Positions 1 through 9,160 of a stretch of 64,000 nt of DNA are shown here, piece by piece. Source of the DNA: Streptomyces sp. KMM 9044. GTDB taxonomy: Bacteria > Actinomycetota > Actinomycetes > Streptomycetales > Streptomycetaceae. A program made the translations under genes and the position numbers. Position 1 is the first letter of the stretch; the number at the start of each line of letters is the position of its first letter. The stretch covers positions 930,001 through 994,000 of the forward strand of contig NZ_CP113910.1 of assembly GCF_024701375.2 (NCBI RefSeq), given 5' to 3'. The notes beneath the pieces were generated by a model. It was given only the letters and a program-made list of their open reading frames with translations, did no database searches and was not told the DNA's origin.

Positions 1-355
1 CTGGGGCGAGGGTCCCTGCCTCTTCCTCGGCTGCGTCCACACCCTGCCCGACCAGCCCGACGACATCACCCGGCTGATCGCCCTGTGGGCGTCCGACGTC
101 GCCGCCCGGCAGGGCCTTCCCGTCGTACGGGCCGAGGCCCTGGCCCGCCATCCCCTGGACGCCGACCCCATCGCCGCCCTTCTGCGTCGGCTCACCGACA
201 TGGGCTGGGATGTACGCGGTTCCGGCACAGGACGAGAGGGTGACCGAGTCGCCCGCCTCGAACTCGCCGCCGAGCACCGGTTCGGGCTGAGCGCCCTCAT
301 CGGCTGCCGCGTCCACTCGCCAGAGACGGCCACGGACGATCGGGGTAGCGCGTGA
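1..355 (+). CDS. 3' end of an unrecognised protein, cut by the window edge
   Basis: An open frame enters from the left edge at base 2 and ends at a TGA at 353-355, giving about 117 residues of the C-terminal part. I do not recognise the family. The piece is soluble-looking, rich in Ala, Asp and Arg, with no membrane segment and no obvious motif. Its stop overlaps the GTG start of the next gene (GTGA), so the two are probably translated together. Its role may be linked to the lanthipeptide genes downstream only by proximity. Confidence 0.6.
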   Translation, partial: WGEGPCLFLGCVHTLPDQPDDITRLIALWASDVAARQGLPVVRAEALARHPLDADPIAALLRRLTDMGWDVRGSGTGREGDRVARLELAAEHRFGLSALIGCRVHSPETATDDRGSA

Positions 356-927
356 CGACCGCCGAGCCCCGACGACCCGACCTCGCCCGCGAACTGATCT
401 CCCGCGCAGCCCAGTCGGCCGCGCACAGGGCGAAACGAGTACGCATTCAGCTCAACGCCGTCCAACTCGGCCAGGGCCGTCATACCGACCACGCCAACAC
501 CAAGATCCTGGGCCGCATCCTGGCCGACCACGACTGGCCCGGCCATCGTCTCGTCGGCCCCCGCGGGGCCCGCGCCGCCTGGAGCATCGCCCTGCACAGC
601 GACGACGATCCCGCCTTCCAGCGCGCCGCCACCATCCTGCTCGGGCGTGCGGTCCAGGCCGGCGACGCGCTCGTCCAGCACTGGGCGCACCTGCACGACC
701 GCGCCCTCATCACCAGCGGGCGCGACCAGGAGTACGGCACCCAGCTCCTGCTGAGCGCCGACGGGATCGAGCTGTGCCCGCTGAGCGCGCCGGCGTCCGT
801 CGACGCGCGCAGGGCGACCGTGGGTCTGCCGCCGCTTGCCATCGCTCTCAAGGCGGTGCGCCGCCGCTACACGCCGGACAGCTCCGCCGATGAAGCCCCG
901 ACCCTCGTCCTCGCGGGGGCCGCGTGA
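352..927 (+). CDS. DUF6624-like protein
   Basis: A 191-residue soluble protein of unknown function. The middle (about residues 55-125) has the pattern of DUF6624 proteins: a D-x-x-WPG-x-x-LVG stretch, then G-A-x-AAW, then D-x-AFQ, then a YGTQ motif near residue 130 followed by a D-x-R-R-A-x-VGL-x-PL stretch. The GTG start overlaps the preceding stop codon, so it is probably coupled to that gene. It sits just ahead of the FxLD peptide cluster. No catalytic role is known for the family, and membership is judged by eye. Confidence 0.7.
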   Translation: MTTAEPRRPDLARELISRAAQSAAHRAKRVRIQLNAVQLGQGRHTDHANTKILGRILADHDWPGHRLVGPRGARAAWSIALHSDDDPAFQRAATILLGRAVQAGDALVQHWAHLHDRALITSGRDQEYGTQLLLSADGIELCPLSAPASVDARRATVGLPPLAIALKAVRRRYTPDSSADEAPTLVLAGAA

Positions 928-1000
928 ACACGCGACCCCCAAGTTCTCCACCAGTCGGCCTGCCAGCCACGACTCCGCCCTGCGAAAGGATCGTTGACCG

Positions 1001-1468
1001 ATGAAGCTCACCACCGCCGTCCTGACTTCCGGTGCGGCCGTCTCTCTCACCACCGCCGTGGTCGGAGCCGTCCGACTCAGGCAGGACGCGCGGCACCAGG
1101 CCGAGCGCAACGAGGTGGTTCTCGCCCGCAATCAGCTCGACTGGCTGGCACAGATGTCCACCACCCCCGACCTCGCCAAGCTCTGGACACCCGCGGACAT
1201 GGACGTCGAGGAGTACATGCAGCTGCTGAAGGCCAACCAGCTCATCTGCATGCTCAGTCTGCGCAACCGCCTCGGCTTCGTCCGTGCCGGGCACCTGCCG
1301 TGGTACGCCGCGAAGCTGATGGAGGGCGACGTCTGCCAGCGCTACTGGAAGCGGTTCGGCGGCCTCCGAGCCGAGGAGGCCGAGGGCGATGAGCAGGCCG
1401 AGCACTTCACCCGGGTGCTGGACCGGGCCGCCAAAAATCACCCGCGGGCGCAAGCCGCTGCGGCCTGA
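1001..1468 (+). CDS. DUF6082-like protein with N-terminal membrane segment
   Basis: A 155-residue protein with an N-terminal hydrophobic segment (about residues 5-25) followed by a soluble alpha-helical domain. The arrangement, a membrane anchor then a helical region with motifs such as YMQLLKANQ and a W-Y-A-x-K stretch, fits the DUF6082 family, which is common in Streptomyces and has no known activity. An AAAGGA box lies 8-13 bases before the ATG. It lies about 130 bases before the lanthipeptide precursor gene and could be a membrane accessory of that cluster, but this is only inferred from position. Confidence 0.7.
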   Translation: MKLTTAVLTSGAAVSLTTAVVGAVRLRQDARHQAERNEVVLARNQLDWLAQMSTTPDLAKLWTPADMDVEEYMQLLKANQLICMLSLRNRLGFVRAGHLPWYAAKLMEGDVCQRYWKRFGGLRAEEAEGDEQAEHFTRVLDRAAKNHPRAQAAAA

Positions 1469-1595
1469 CGGCACCACACCGACTCCCAGGCGCGCGACCG
1501 CTCAGGCGCCTTCGCCGCCCGTCGCCGTCTGGTAGCAGACCCCGAGGTCCGACCGGGCCTCGGCATCCCGCACCACCCACTTCTAGGAGGCATGC

Positions 1596-1781
1596 ATGAC
1601 CGCCATCCAGGCCGAGAGGCCGACCGCTCCCGCGCAGGCGGACCTCGTGAAGGCCGACGACGACCCGTTCGGGCTCGACATCACCTTCATCGAGGGCACA
1701 CCGGCAACCGAGACGGTCCTGATGTGCAGTACGGGCGACACCTGCGGCAGCTCCTGCCCCAGCGCCTGCACCACCTCATAA
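1596..1781 (+). CDS. FxLD-family lanthipeptide precursor
   Basis: A 61-residue precursor peptide. The leader carries the FGLD signature at residues 25-28 that defines FxLD lanthipeptides. The C-terminal core after about residue 40 is dense in Ser and Thr and has four Cys (44, 50, 54, 58), so up to four lanthionine-type rings are possible. A single core Asp (48) in a GDT context is a plausible substrate for the isoaspartyl-type methyltransferases encoded downstream. A perfect AGGAGG at 1585-1590 lies five bases before the ATG; another ATG at 1592 is out of frame. The LanB, LanC and methyltransferase genes follow on the same strand. Mature structure cannot be read from the sequence. Confidence 0.93.
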   Translation: MTAIQAERPTAPAQADLVKADDDPFGLDITFIEGTPATETVLMCSTGDTCGSSCPSACTTS

Positions 1782-1869
1782 GCCGGATTACCCCGGCAAC
1801 GCGGGCCGGACGGGACTCTCCCCGTCCGGCCCGCCCCGCCCGCCACGCCAGAAGATGAGGAGAGCCCTG

Positions 1870-3909
1870 ATGACACGGCACCGGCCCAGCCTGTACGAGG
1901 CCACGGGGCAGCCCATGCTGCGCGCCGCGGTCCACACGACCGAGCCCGCCATGCCGCCCTGGCCGTCATCCATGGCGCCCGCGGAGGCGTGGCGCGCGTG
2001 GCTGAGTTCGGTGTGGTCCGACGCCGACTTTCGCCGGACCGTGTCGCAGGCGAGCCCTCACCTCGCCGAGCAGGTGTTGTCGATCATCGATGGCCGCACA
2101 CCGAAGGTACGACGGATGCGCCGGGCGGCGCTGGCCACCGCCCGCTACGCGATCCGCTATGCGCGCCGCTCCACCCCTTACGGCCTGTTCGCCGGCGTCG
2201 CCCCGCTCGCCTTCGACCAGACCACGTCCGTCCGCATCGGTGACGAGCATCAGGCCGTGGCCCGTTCCGAGCCGGCCGGGCTCGAGGAAGTCCTCAGCGG
2301 CTGGGAGAGCAACGCCGCGCGCATGGCCGACACCGAGGTCTGCGTCAACACCCTGATCCGGCAGTGCGACCAGCACATCCACGTGCCCTCCGAGGGAGAC
2401 GCCGCCTTCCGCATCGCTCTGAGCCCCGCACTGCGTCTCGTCCTCGACCTGGCCCGATCACCGATCGGGTACCGCCAGTTGTCCGACAAGCTGGCCGCGG
2501 AGTTCCTCGACGTGAGCGGCACCGCGCGCGACCGGCTGCTGGGTGAACTGTTGCAGGTGCGGGTGCTGCGCTCCTCGCTGCGCGCGCCCGCCACCGTCGT
2601 CGACCCCATCGACGTCTTACCGCCCGCTGCACGCGCTCATGCAGCCGACCTGCGGACCGCGTGTGACCTGCGGCTGGACGCCGACGTAGGGCTGCCCGAG
2701 CAGGTGCTGACCGAAGTGGAGACCGCCGCGACCGTTCTGGCCCGCCTGGTCACCCATCCGAACGGGACACCGACCTGGCGGCGGTGGATCGAGCAGTTCT
2801 CCGAGCGCTACGGCGAGAACACCACGGTACCGGTGGAGGTGGCCACGGATCCCGACCGGGGCGTGGGCTTCCCGGCCGGGTTCGTGACGGCGAGCGAACC
2901 GCCTCGGCCGATGTCCCGGCGTGACCGCCTGCTGCTGGAGCTGGCCGGCACCGCCGCCGCCGAAGGCAGCCGGACCGTCGCAGTGACCGGGGCGGTGATC
3001 GAGGAACTGGAAGCAGCGGCCGGCGCCAAACCTCACGACCTGGCGCCCCACCTCGAACTGGCCGCGCAGGTCCACGCGCCCTCTGTCCCGGCCCTGGACC
3101 GGGGCGACTTCCGGCTGCGCGTGTTGACCGTCTCCCGCTCGGCCGGATCGATGACCGGCCGGTTCTGGCACCTGTTCCCCGGCACCGAGACGGCGTACGC
3201 GAACCTGCCCACGGTCGATCCGCAGGCGGAACTCGCGCAGCTCTCCTTCCACGCCGGGCGTGTGCTGGCCGACCTGCTCACCCGTGCGCCCCAGGCCCTG
3301 CCCCGCGTCGTCAGCGTCGGCGAATTCCGCCGCCCCGCCCCGCACGTCCTCTTTCCCCGCGACCTGTCGGTCACCCTCGCGGACGGCCGCCCTCAGCTGG
3401 TGGAAACGGCGACGGGCAAGCCGCTGGAGCTGCTGGCCCCCACCGCCATCAACTTCCTGTGGAACAACTACACCCCGCCGATGGCCCGCTTCCTCGGCGA
3501 GATCAGCCGGGCCGCCTCCCCTCAGGTGACCTGGTTCGACTGGGGCGCCGCCTGGACCCTGCCCTTCACCCCGGCCCTCACCTACCGGCGCACCATCCTC
3601 ACCGCCGCCCGGTGGAAGATCCGCAGCCGCACGCTGCCCGCCCGCACCGCCCCCATCCAGCAGTGGGCGGACCAACTCCACGCCTGGCGCTCTCGGTTCC
3701 GGGTGCCCGAACGAGTCCTGCTCGCCGAGGACGACCAGCAGCTTCCCCTCGACCTCAGCCGCGACGTCGACCTGGACCTCCTGCGCGCACACCTGGACGC
3801 CAGCCCCTTCGGCATCGCCACCCTGCACGAGGCACCCCCGCCCGACGCTGACGGGTGGATCGGCGACCGGGCCCACAGCATCGTCGTCCCCCTGGCCAGG
3901 CGCTCATGA
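1870..3909 (+). CDS. Split LanB, lantibiotic dehydratase N-terminal (glutamyl-transfer) protein
   Basis: A 679-residue class I lanthipeptide dehydratase of the split type. Such proteins transfer glutamate from glutamyl-tRNA to Ser and Thr of the precursor; the elimination step is done by a separate domain, here encoded at 5014. The hallmark dehydratase motif STPYGLFAG is at residues 101-109, preceded by the usual Arg-rich helix. I prefer the ATG at 1870, which has GAGGAG nearby, over the in-frame ATG at 1855. The stop overlaps the LanC start, so the two are translationally coupled. At under 700 residues it is shorter than full-length NisB-like enzymes, as expected for a protein lacking the elimination domain. 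Confidence 0.9.
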   Translation: MTRHRPSLYEATGQPMLRAAVHTTEPAMPPWPSSMAPAEAWRAWLSSVWSDADFRRTVSQASPHLAEQVLSIIDGRTPKVRRMRRAALATARYAIRYARRSTPYGLFAGVAPLAFDQTTSVRIGDEHQAVARSEPAGLEEVLSGWESNAARMADTEVCVNTLIRQCDQHIHVPSEGDAAFRIALSPALRLVLDLARSPIGYRQLSDKLAAEFLDVSGTARDRLLGELLQVRVLRSSLRAPATVVDPIDVLPPAARAHAADLRTACDLRLDADVGLPEQVLTEVETAATVLARLVTHPNGTPTWRRWIEQFSERYGENTTVPVEVATDPDRGVGFPAGFVTASEPPRPMSRRDRLLLELAGTAAAEGSRTVAVTGAVIEELEAAAGAKPHDLAPHLELAAQVHAPSVPALDRGDFRLRVLTVSRSAGSMTGRFWHLFPGTETAYANLPTVDPQAELAQLSFHAGRVLADLLTRAPQALPRVVSVGEFRRPAPHVLFPRDLSVTLADGRPQLVETATGKPLELLAPTAINFLWNNYTPPMARFLGEISRAASPQVTWFDWGAAWTLPFTPALTYRRTILTAARWKIRSRTLPARTAPIQQWADQLHAWRSRFRVPERVLLAEDDQQLPLDLSRDVDLDLLRAHLDASPFGIATLHEAPPPDADGWIGDRAHSIVVPLARRS

Positions 3910-4976
3910 CGACAATGACCGTGCCCCGCACGCAGGACCTGTCCGAGGACGCCCTGGGGATGGCCCTGCTCAACATCGAGCGCCGTGACCTGGCCACCGC
4001 CCGCCGCCACCTCACCCAGGCCACCGTCCGAGGAGTGAGCACCGGCAGCAACGCATCCCTCTTCCACGGCGCACCCGCCCTGGAATTCGTCCTGGCCCGC
4101 GCCCACGGGGCTGGCGACGACGTCCGTGCGGCCGTCGACCGCGTCGTGGACGCCCGGCTCGCCGCCGCCCACCGTCGCAAGGCGGCCGGCGCGCTGCCCC
4201 ACCTCGCCGAATGGGACCTCATCCGCGGCATGACCGGGCTCGCCGCACTGCTGCTGTCCCGCCGCCCGATCGCGCCCCGGCTACCCGACGTGCTCGCCTG
4301 CCTCGTCGCGCTCGCCCACCCCGTCCGCGGTGACGGCCGGATGCTGCCCGGGTGGTGGTCGGCCGTCGGCCCTGACGGGAAGGAGATGGCCGACGGACAC
4401 GGCAACAACGGCTTGGCCCACGGCATCGCGGGGCCTTTAGCCGTGCTCTCCCTCGCCCTGCGCGCCGAAGTCAGCGTCCCCGGACAGGAGGAGGCCGTCG
4501 GCACATTCGCCACCTGGCTCGACCGGCACGGCGCCCACTACTGGTCCACCGCAGCACACCTGGACGCCGACCAGCCGCCCGCAGCGAAACCGGCCCGCCA
4601 GTCCTGGTGCTACGGCCAGCCCGGCATCGCCCGCGCCCAACAGCTCGCCGCGCTCGCCCTCGGCGACATCGCCCGCCGCCGGGCGGCTGAGGACACCGTC
4701 GCGACCATCCTGACCGACCCGCTGCGGCTCGCCCGGATCACCGACTCCACGCTCTGCCACGGCTGGGCCGGGCTGCTGATGCTCACCCGCGCGGTCGCCG
4801 CCGACAGCCCCGCACCCGACCGCTTCACCCCGATCATCCAGGACCTGCACCGACGGCTGGCCATCGGCTGGAAGCACCTGCCCAAGCCCGGCTTCATGGA
4901 AGGCCGCGCCGGCGCCCAACTCGCCCTGCAGGCCGCCGATACCACCGGCTGGAGCCGCGCCCTCCTGCTCACCTGA
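3906..4976 (+). CDS. LanC-like lanthionine cyclase
   Basis: A 356-residue cyclase that adds Cys thiols to dehydrated Ser/Thr to form (methyl)lanthionine rings. The zinc ligands of LanC enzymes are visible: Cys235 in WCYGQPG (234-240), and Cys284 with His285 in CHGWAG (284-289). His172 lies in GLAHGIAG, matching the conserved active-site His. These G-rich repeats mark the toroid fold of the family. The ATG overlaps the LanB stop by four bases. The first 50 residues are a variable helical region. The gene completes the minimal dehydratase-cyclase pair acting on the FxLD precursor. Confidence 0.92.
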   Translation: MTTMTVPRTQDLSEDALGMALLNIERRDLATARRHLTQATVRGVSTGSNASLFHGAPALEFVLARAHGAGDDVRAAVDRVVDARLAAAHRRKAAGALPHLAEWDLIRGMTGLAALLLSRRPIAPRLPDVLACLVALAHPVRGDGRMLPGWWSAVGPDGKEMADGHGNNGLAHGIAGPLAVLSLALRAEVSVPGQEEAVGTFATWLDRHGAHYWSTAAHLDADQPPAAKPARQSWCYGQPGIARAQQLAALALGDIARRRAAEDTVATILTDPLRLARITDSTLCHGWAGLLMLTRAVAADSPAPDRFTPIIQDLHRRLAIGWKHLPKPGFMEGRAGAQLALQAADTTGWSRALLLT

Positions 4977-5013
4977 CCCCCAAACCTGCCGCCCTGCAAG
5001 GAGTTTCCTACTT

Positions 5014-7059
5014 ATGACCTTCGACGACGAGAACCTGCCGATCCCTCCGGCCACGTCCTGGTGGCACGCATCCGTGGCCTTCCCCGCCCCGCACAGGGAC
5101 GCCGCCCGGGCCCTGGCGACCGCGCTGGCCAACCACCGCTTTCACTTCCTGCGCAAGGACGCCGGCGTGCGCCTACGCACCGAACAGCCCACCACTGGTC
5201 TCCTGGACCAGCTCGTCGCCGACCGCGTGATCACCGGCTGGACGGGCGGGATGTACGAGCCGGAGTCCCATGCCTTCGGCGGCCCCGAGGGCATGGCGGT
5301 CGCGCACGACGTGTTCTGCGCCGACAGCCCGGCCGCGCTCGCCGAGACCGGCACCCCTGGCGCCCGCGAGCGCAGCGTGATGCTGCTGTCCGCCATGATC
5401 CGCGAGGCCGGGCTGGACCCGTTCGAAGCCGGAGACGTGTACGCCCAGTGGGCCGCCCTGCGGCCCCCCGTCACCCCACCCCAGGGCCCCGCGCTGGAGC
5501 AAGCCATCTCCGCGATGCGGCGGCTGATGAACGCGGACGCCGCCCTGCGGCCTGACGCGGAAGCCGGCTGGGTCGAACGCGTCGCCGCGTTCGAGGACGC
5601 CGGCCGCCGCCTGCGCCGGCTCGCCGCCGGCGGCCGGCTGATACGCGGAATCCGGGGCGTCATCACCCATCACGCGATCTTCGCGTTCAACCGCGCGGGC
5701 GTGCCCGCCGACGTGCAGGCGGCCACCGCGTGGCTCGGCCGTCACGTCGCCTTCTCCACCCAAGAAGGAGCTGACGTGTCTACCCGCAAGTCCGTATCCG
5801 CGGACCCTAGCCTCCCTCGAATGGAGACCACCATGACACCCATGACCGACCCCATCCAGCTGCGCGAAGCCCTCGCCCAGCGGCTCGTCGACAGCGGCCA
5901 CCTGCGCAGCAAGGCGGCCATCGACGCGTTCCGCACCACCGACCGGAACGCCTTCCTGCCCGGCGTCGACCTGGAGAGTGCGTACAAGGAGGACGCGGTC
6001 CCGATCAAGCACGACGAGCACGGGGAAATGATCTCCTGCATCTCCGCGCCGTCCATCGTCGCCACCCAGCTCGAACAGCTCGGCGCCCACCCCGGCCACA
6101 AGGTCCTGGAAGCCGGAGCCGCCACCGGCTACAACGCCGCCCTCCTCGGCAAGATCGTCTCCCCCGGCGGGCAGGTGTGGACCCTCGACGTCGACCAGGA
6201 CCTCGTCGCTGGCGCCAGCCGACACCTCGCCAAGGCCGACGTCGACAACGCCACCGCGGTGATGGCCGACGGCGCGGCCGGGCTGCCCGAGCACGCCCCC
6301 TACGACCGGATCATCTTCACCGTCGGCGCCGGCGACGTCCCCGTGAAGATCCTCGACCAGCTCGCCCCCGGCGGGCGCCTGGTCCTGCCGATGCGCATCC
6401 GCGGCAGCATCTCCCGCTCCTTCGCCTTCGAACGCGACGGGGACATGTGGAAGACCGTCTCCTGCGAGATGGCCACCTTCATCCCTCTGCGCAAGGGCGT
6501 CTGCGACGACGTGTACACCCTCGTCCCCATGGCCGGCGACGGCAACGTCCGCCTGGAGACGTTCAGCGAGCAGGACGTCGACCGCGACGCCCTGCGTACC
6601 GTCCTCGACCAGCAGCAGACCAAGATCTACACCGGGGTGAAGTTCCGGCAGGGCTCGGCGTGGGAGTGGCTGTACCTGTACCTGGCCTGCGTGCTGCCCA
6701 ACGGCCTGTCCCGGCTGCCGGGCCAGCGTCCCGGGTTCACCCCGCACTTCGGCTGGGGCTCCATGGCCGCCCTCGACGGCGGGTCGCTCGCGTACCTGAC
6801 CATCCGCGAGGGCGAGGACGAGAAGGGCCGGTACTGGGAGGTCGGCGTAATCGGCCACGGCGAGGGCGGCGCCGGCCTCGCCGAGCGCGTCGTGGACGAG
6901 ATCCGCGCCTGGGACGCGACCGGAGGCAACGACGCCCCCGAGCCGGGCTTCCGGATGGCTGTCTCCGACTCGCGTGACCGGCTGACTGCGGGCGACCCGC
7001 GCTTCGTCGTCGACAAGCCCTACAGCCGACTGGTCGTCGACTGGGCGCGCCAGGGCTGA
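5014..7059 (+). CDS. Fusion: thiopeptide-type LanB elimination domain plus FxLD-type methyltransferase
   Basis: A 681-residue two-domain protein. Residues 1-250 resemble the small 'thiopeptide-type bacteriocin biosynthesis' domain (opening WWHASVAFPAP and the F-x-F-x-R pattern), which removes glutamate to give dehydroamino acids. Residues from about 285 are a protein-L-isoaspartate O-methyltransferase-like enzyme: ISAPSIVATQ, then the SAM-binding loop EAGAATGYNAALL near residue 365, then LDVDQD. Related enzymes methylate a core Asp, which can rearrange through a succinimide. In many FxLD clusters these are separate genes; here no stop separates them, and an in-frame GTG with its own ribosome site (5765-5778) survives at codon 255. 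An AAGGAG precedes the 5014 ATG. Confidence 0.85.
   Translation: MTFDDENLPIPPATSWWHASVAFPAPHRDAARALATALANHRFHFLRKDAGVRLRTEQPTTGLLDQLVADRVITGWTGGMYEPESHAFGGPEGMAVAHDVFCADSPAALAETGTPGARERSVMLLSAMIREAGLDPFEAGDVYAQWAALRPPVTPPQGPALEQAISAMRRLMNADAALRPDAEAGWVERVAAFEDAGRRLRRLAAGGRLIRGIRGVITHHAIFAFNRAGVPADVQAATAWLGRHVAFSTQEGADVSTRKSVSADPSLPRMETTMTPMTDPIQLREALAQRLVDSGHLRSKAAIDAFRTTDRNAFLPGVDLESAYKEDAVPIKHDEHGEMISCISAPSIVATQLEQLGAHPGHKVLEAGAATGYNAALLGKIVSPGGQVWTLDVDQDLVAGASRHLAKADVDNATAVMADGAAGLPEHAPYDRIIFTVGAGDVPVKILDQLAPGGRLVLPMRIRGSISRSFAFERDGDMWKTVSCEMATFIPLRKGVCDDVYTLVPMAGDGNVRLETFSEQDVDRDALRTVLDQQQTKIYTGVKFRQGSAWEWLYLYLACVLPNGLSRLPGQRPGFTPHFGWGSMAALDGGSLAYLTIREGEDEKGRYWEVGVIGHGEGGAGLAERVVDEIRAWDATGGNDAPEPGFRMAVSDSRDRLTAGDPRFVVDKPYSRLVVDWARQG
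5765..5778 (+). promoter_or_regulatory. Internal ribosome binding site and GTG start inside the fusion gene
   Basis: AAGGAG at 5765-5770 is followed after five bases by an in-frame GTG at 5776, exactly at the junction between the elimination domain and the methyltransferase domain. A 427-residue free methyltransferase could therefore be made as well as the full fusion. Whether it is used is inference. Confidence 0.5.
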
Positions 7060-7063
7060 GCCG

Positions 7064-8176
7064 ATGATCCCCGCGATAGCCAGCCGCATTCCACTGGTCC
7101 GCCGCACCAAGGCGCCCGCGCTGCCTTTGGAGGAGCGCATCAACCACCTCACCGGGCTGACCGTCGCGCCCGCAGGTGCGAGCCACCACGACCTGGTGGC
7201 CCGCGCCTGCGGGGTCCTCAACTACGCCGCGCTGATCACCTCCGACGTCGGCCTGCCCCGCCTGGCCGAGGACCTGTGCTGGCGCCAGCACCAGGTCTTC
7301 GCCGACGCTGGCCGTCTGAGCGGACGGGTCGCTCTCATGTCGCTGATGCCGCTCGTCAACCTCGCCCGGCTGGAGACCCGCGCAGGCCACGGCGAACTCG
7401 CCTACAGCTTGTTGCACTGCCTCAACGACGCCGCCCGGCACCGGAACAAGACCGACATCGACGGCCGCATCGTCGACCTCTCGGCTCTGACCGGCACGGA
7501 CGAGGACCACCGTGCGGTATGCCAGGAGCTGTACGTCACGCTACTCGTGGACGGCGCCCGCGCCCTCGCACGCATCGGACGGTGGACTGAAGCCGCCGAT
7601 GCCATGACCCAGCACCGCGGCATCGGCAACCGGCTCCTCGACGGCCGCCAGATCAAGATCATGGCCTTGATGGAGCAGGGACTGGACGAGCAGGCCCGCG
7701 ACCTGATCGACACCAGCCAGCCCACCGAGCCGTGGGAGGAAGCCGTCGCCCTCCTCCTGCACGCCCACTGTCGGCCCGCAGCCGCCTCCATGCCTGAACC
7801 CGACCTCGGCCGCGCCCTGGAAGCCACCCTCCAGCTCCTTGACCTCCCCGATCCGCCGACCGCAGCCTTCCAGACCCGGGTGGGCCTGTCAGCCCTGGAA
7901 CTCGACCCCACCGGACGCCATACCGCACGCATCCTCGACTGCCTCGTCGGCGTCGCCCGACTCGACGCCTACGCCGCACGAGAAGCGCTGCATCACCCCC
8001 TCGCCGGGACCGCCCTGGACGACTGCGCGACAGACGCGCTCCACAGAGTGATCACCACGGCCGGGCTGGGATCCGGCGTCCTGTCCGCCCGCCACCACGA
8101 GGCTCTGACGGGCGCGGTCGACCACGCCGAGACAGAGCTGGAAACGCTGCTGCAGGCTGAAACCGATCCCGACTAG
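7064..8176 (+). CDS. Helical-repeat protein of the FxLD cluster, function unknown
   Basis: A 370-residue soluble protein, nearly all alpha-helical, with recurring Ala/Leu helix pairs between about residues 65 and 330 that look like degenerate TPR repeats (for example LVARACGVLNYAAL and LYVTLLVDGARALARIG). No enzyme motif is visible. It starts four bases after the fusion gene and precedes the exporter, so it is part of the same transcription unit. A scaffold or peptide-recognition role is plausible but not shown. It also resembles the tetratricopeptide halves of some Streptomyces regulators, but no DNA-binding domain is present. Confidence 0.7.
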   Translation: MIPAIASRIPLVRRTKAPALPLEERINHLTGLTVAPAGASHHDLVARACGVLNYAALITSDVGLPRLAEDLCWRQHQVFADAGRLSGRVALMSLMPLVNLARLETRAGHGELAYSLLHCLNDAARHRNKTDIDGRIVDLSALTGTDEDHRAVCQELYVTLLVDGARALARIGRWTEAADAMTQHRGIGNRLLDGRQIKIMALMEQGLDEQARDLIDTSQPTEPWEEAVALLLHAHCRPAAASMPEPDLGRALEATLQLLDLPDPPTAAFQTRVGLSALELDPTGRHTARILDCLVGVARLDAYAAREALHHPLAGTALDDCATDALHRVITTAGLGSGVLSARHHEALTGAVDHAETELETLLQAETDPD

Positions 8177-8407
8177 GAGGGCACGACTGGGGCGCCGCGC
8201 CGTACTGCGGACGCTGTTTGGCGGTGTCGGCGTTTCGGCCATTTCCTGCTCGCAGCCGCCCCAAGCCAGACCAGGGCTCCGCGCCCTCGGGGCCCCGGAC
8301 GCAGGAAACAGCGGGATATCCAGCACGACCGAATGACGTGTGTTCGAAATCGCAGCCGCGTCGTTGAACCTCACGACTCTGCCGCAGCGACCGTCCTAGG
8401 GGGAACG

Positions 8408-9055
8408 ATGACCTCGGCCGTTACACAGGACCAGCCGCCGCAACCACCCAAAGGAACCGTGCCGGACGACGAACCGCAACAGGCCAGTGTTCGAGAGGAG
8501 GAGTACCTCTACCGCGACGAGTCGAGGCTCCAGGCCGGCTCACAGCTGACCTCCCGCACCATGGCGCGGCGCCTGCCCTCGCTCGTGCGGCGCTCGGTGC
8601 AGATGGCCTGGCGCGTCGACCGCAGCGCGGCCATCGGCCTGCTGGTCTGCCAGATCGGGACCGGCGTTCTCGCCGCGCTCGGCCTCCTGGCCGTCACGGG
8701 CACGATCAACGCACTGATCTCCGCAGGTGACATCACGGAGCGGCTGTGGGACGCCGCCCCGCAGCTGGCCGTCATCGCCGCCGCCACCGGACTGCGCGCG
8801 CTGCTGGGCATCACCGTCGCCTGGCTGACCGGCCGTCTGCGCCCGGTACTCGGCCGGGCAGCGGAGCTGACGATGATCGAGGCCGCGCTCGGCGCAGAAC
8901 TGGCCGCCAACAACAAGCCCGGCTACAACGACGCCTACGACATCGCCGACCGCGGCGCCCAGGTCACACCCGACCTCGTCGAAGAAGCCCAAGACGTCCT
9001 CGCGGCGACCGCCACGCTCACCGCCGGCGCCACCGTCCTGACCGTCCTGCACCCC
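8408..9055 (+). pseudogene. 5' part of an ABC exporter gene, interrupted by a transposon
   Basis: These 216 codons are the N-terminal half of the membrane domain of an ABC exporter, with hydrophobic segments near residues 75-110 and 120-145 and the first coupling-helix region. The ATG at 8408 has AGGGGG seven bases upstream; an earlier in-frame ATG at 8333 is less likely. The coding sequence stops making family sense after His-Pro at 9050-9055, where transposon DNA begins, and a stop follows at 9068-9070. The missing remainder is at 16710-18002 in a compatible frame. In the uninterrupted state it would encode a 646-residue half-transporter, the likely exporter of the FxLD peptide. As it stands it should be non-functional. 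Confidence 0.85.
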
Positions 9056-9057
9056 CA

Positions 9058-9081
9058 AGTCGCTGCATAATCGTCGTGTCG
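9058..9081. repeat. Left terminal inverted repeat of the transposon
   Basis: AGTCGCTGCA at 9058-9067 with GTGTC at 9076-9080 pairs with the right tip read on the minus strand (AGTCGTTGCA then GTGTC). A second subterminal GTCGTGTCGA lies at 9132-9141, suggesting repeated recombinase binding sites. Confidence 0.6.
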
Positions 9082-9160
9082 CTTTCCTCGCGGTACACCT
9101 TGGAGTGATTCATCCAAGTCTGTTGCATTGAGGTCGTGTCGAATATCTAGGCTCCACGCC

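Noticed and set aside
1583..1969. Minus-strand frame overlapping the FxLD precursor and the LanB start
   Set aside because: It is Ala/Arg/Pro-rich shadow coding of GC-rich DNA; the precursor and LanB on the plus strand have clear family motifs and ribosome sites.
5173..7221. A 682-codon minus-strand frame opposite the fusion gene
   Set aside because: Its composition (Gly, Val, Asp, His-rich, no motifs) is typical of the antisense of a GC-rich gene, and the plus-strand product is a recognised two-domain enzyme.
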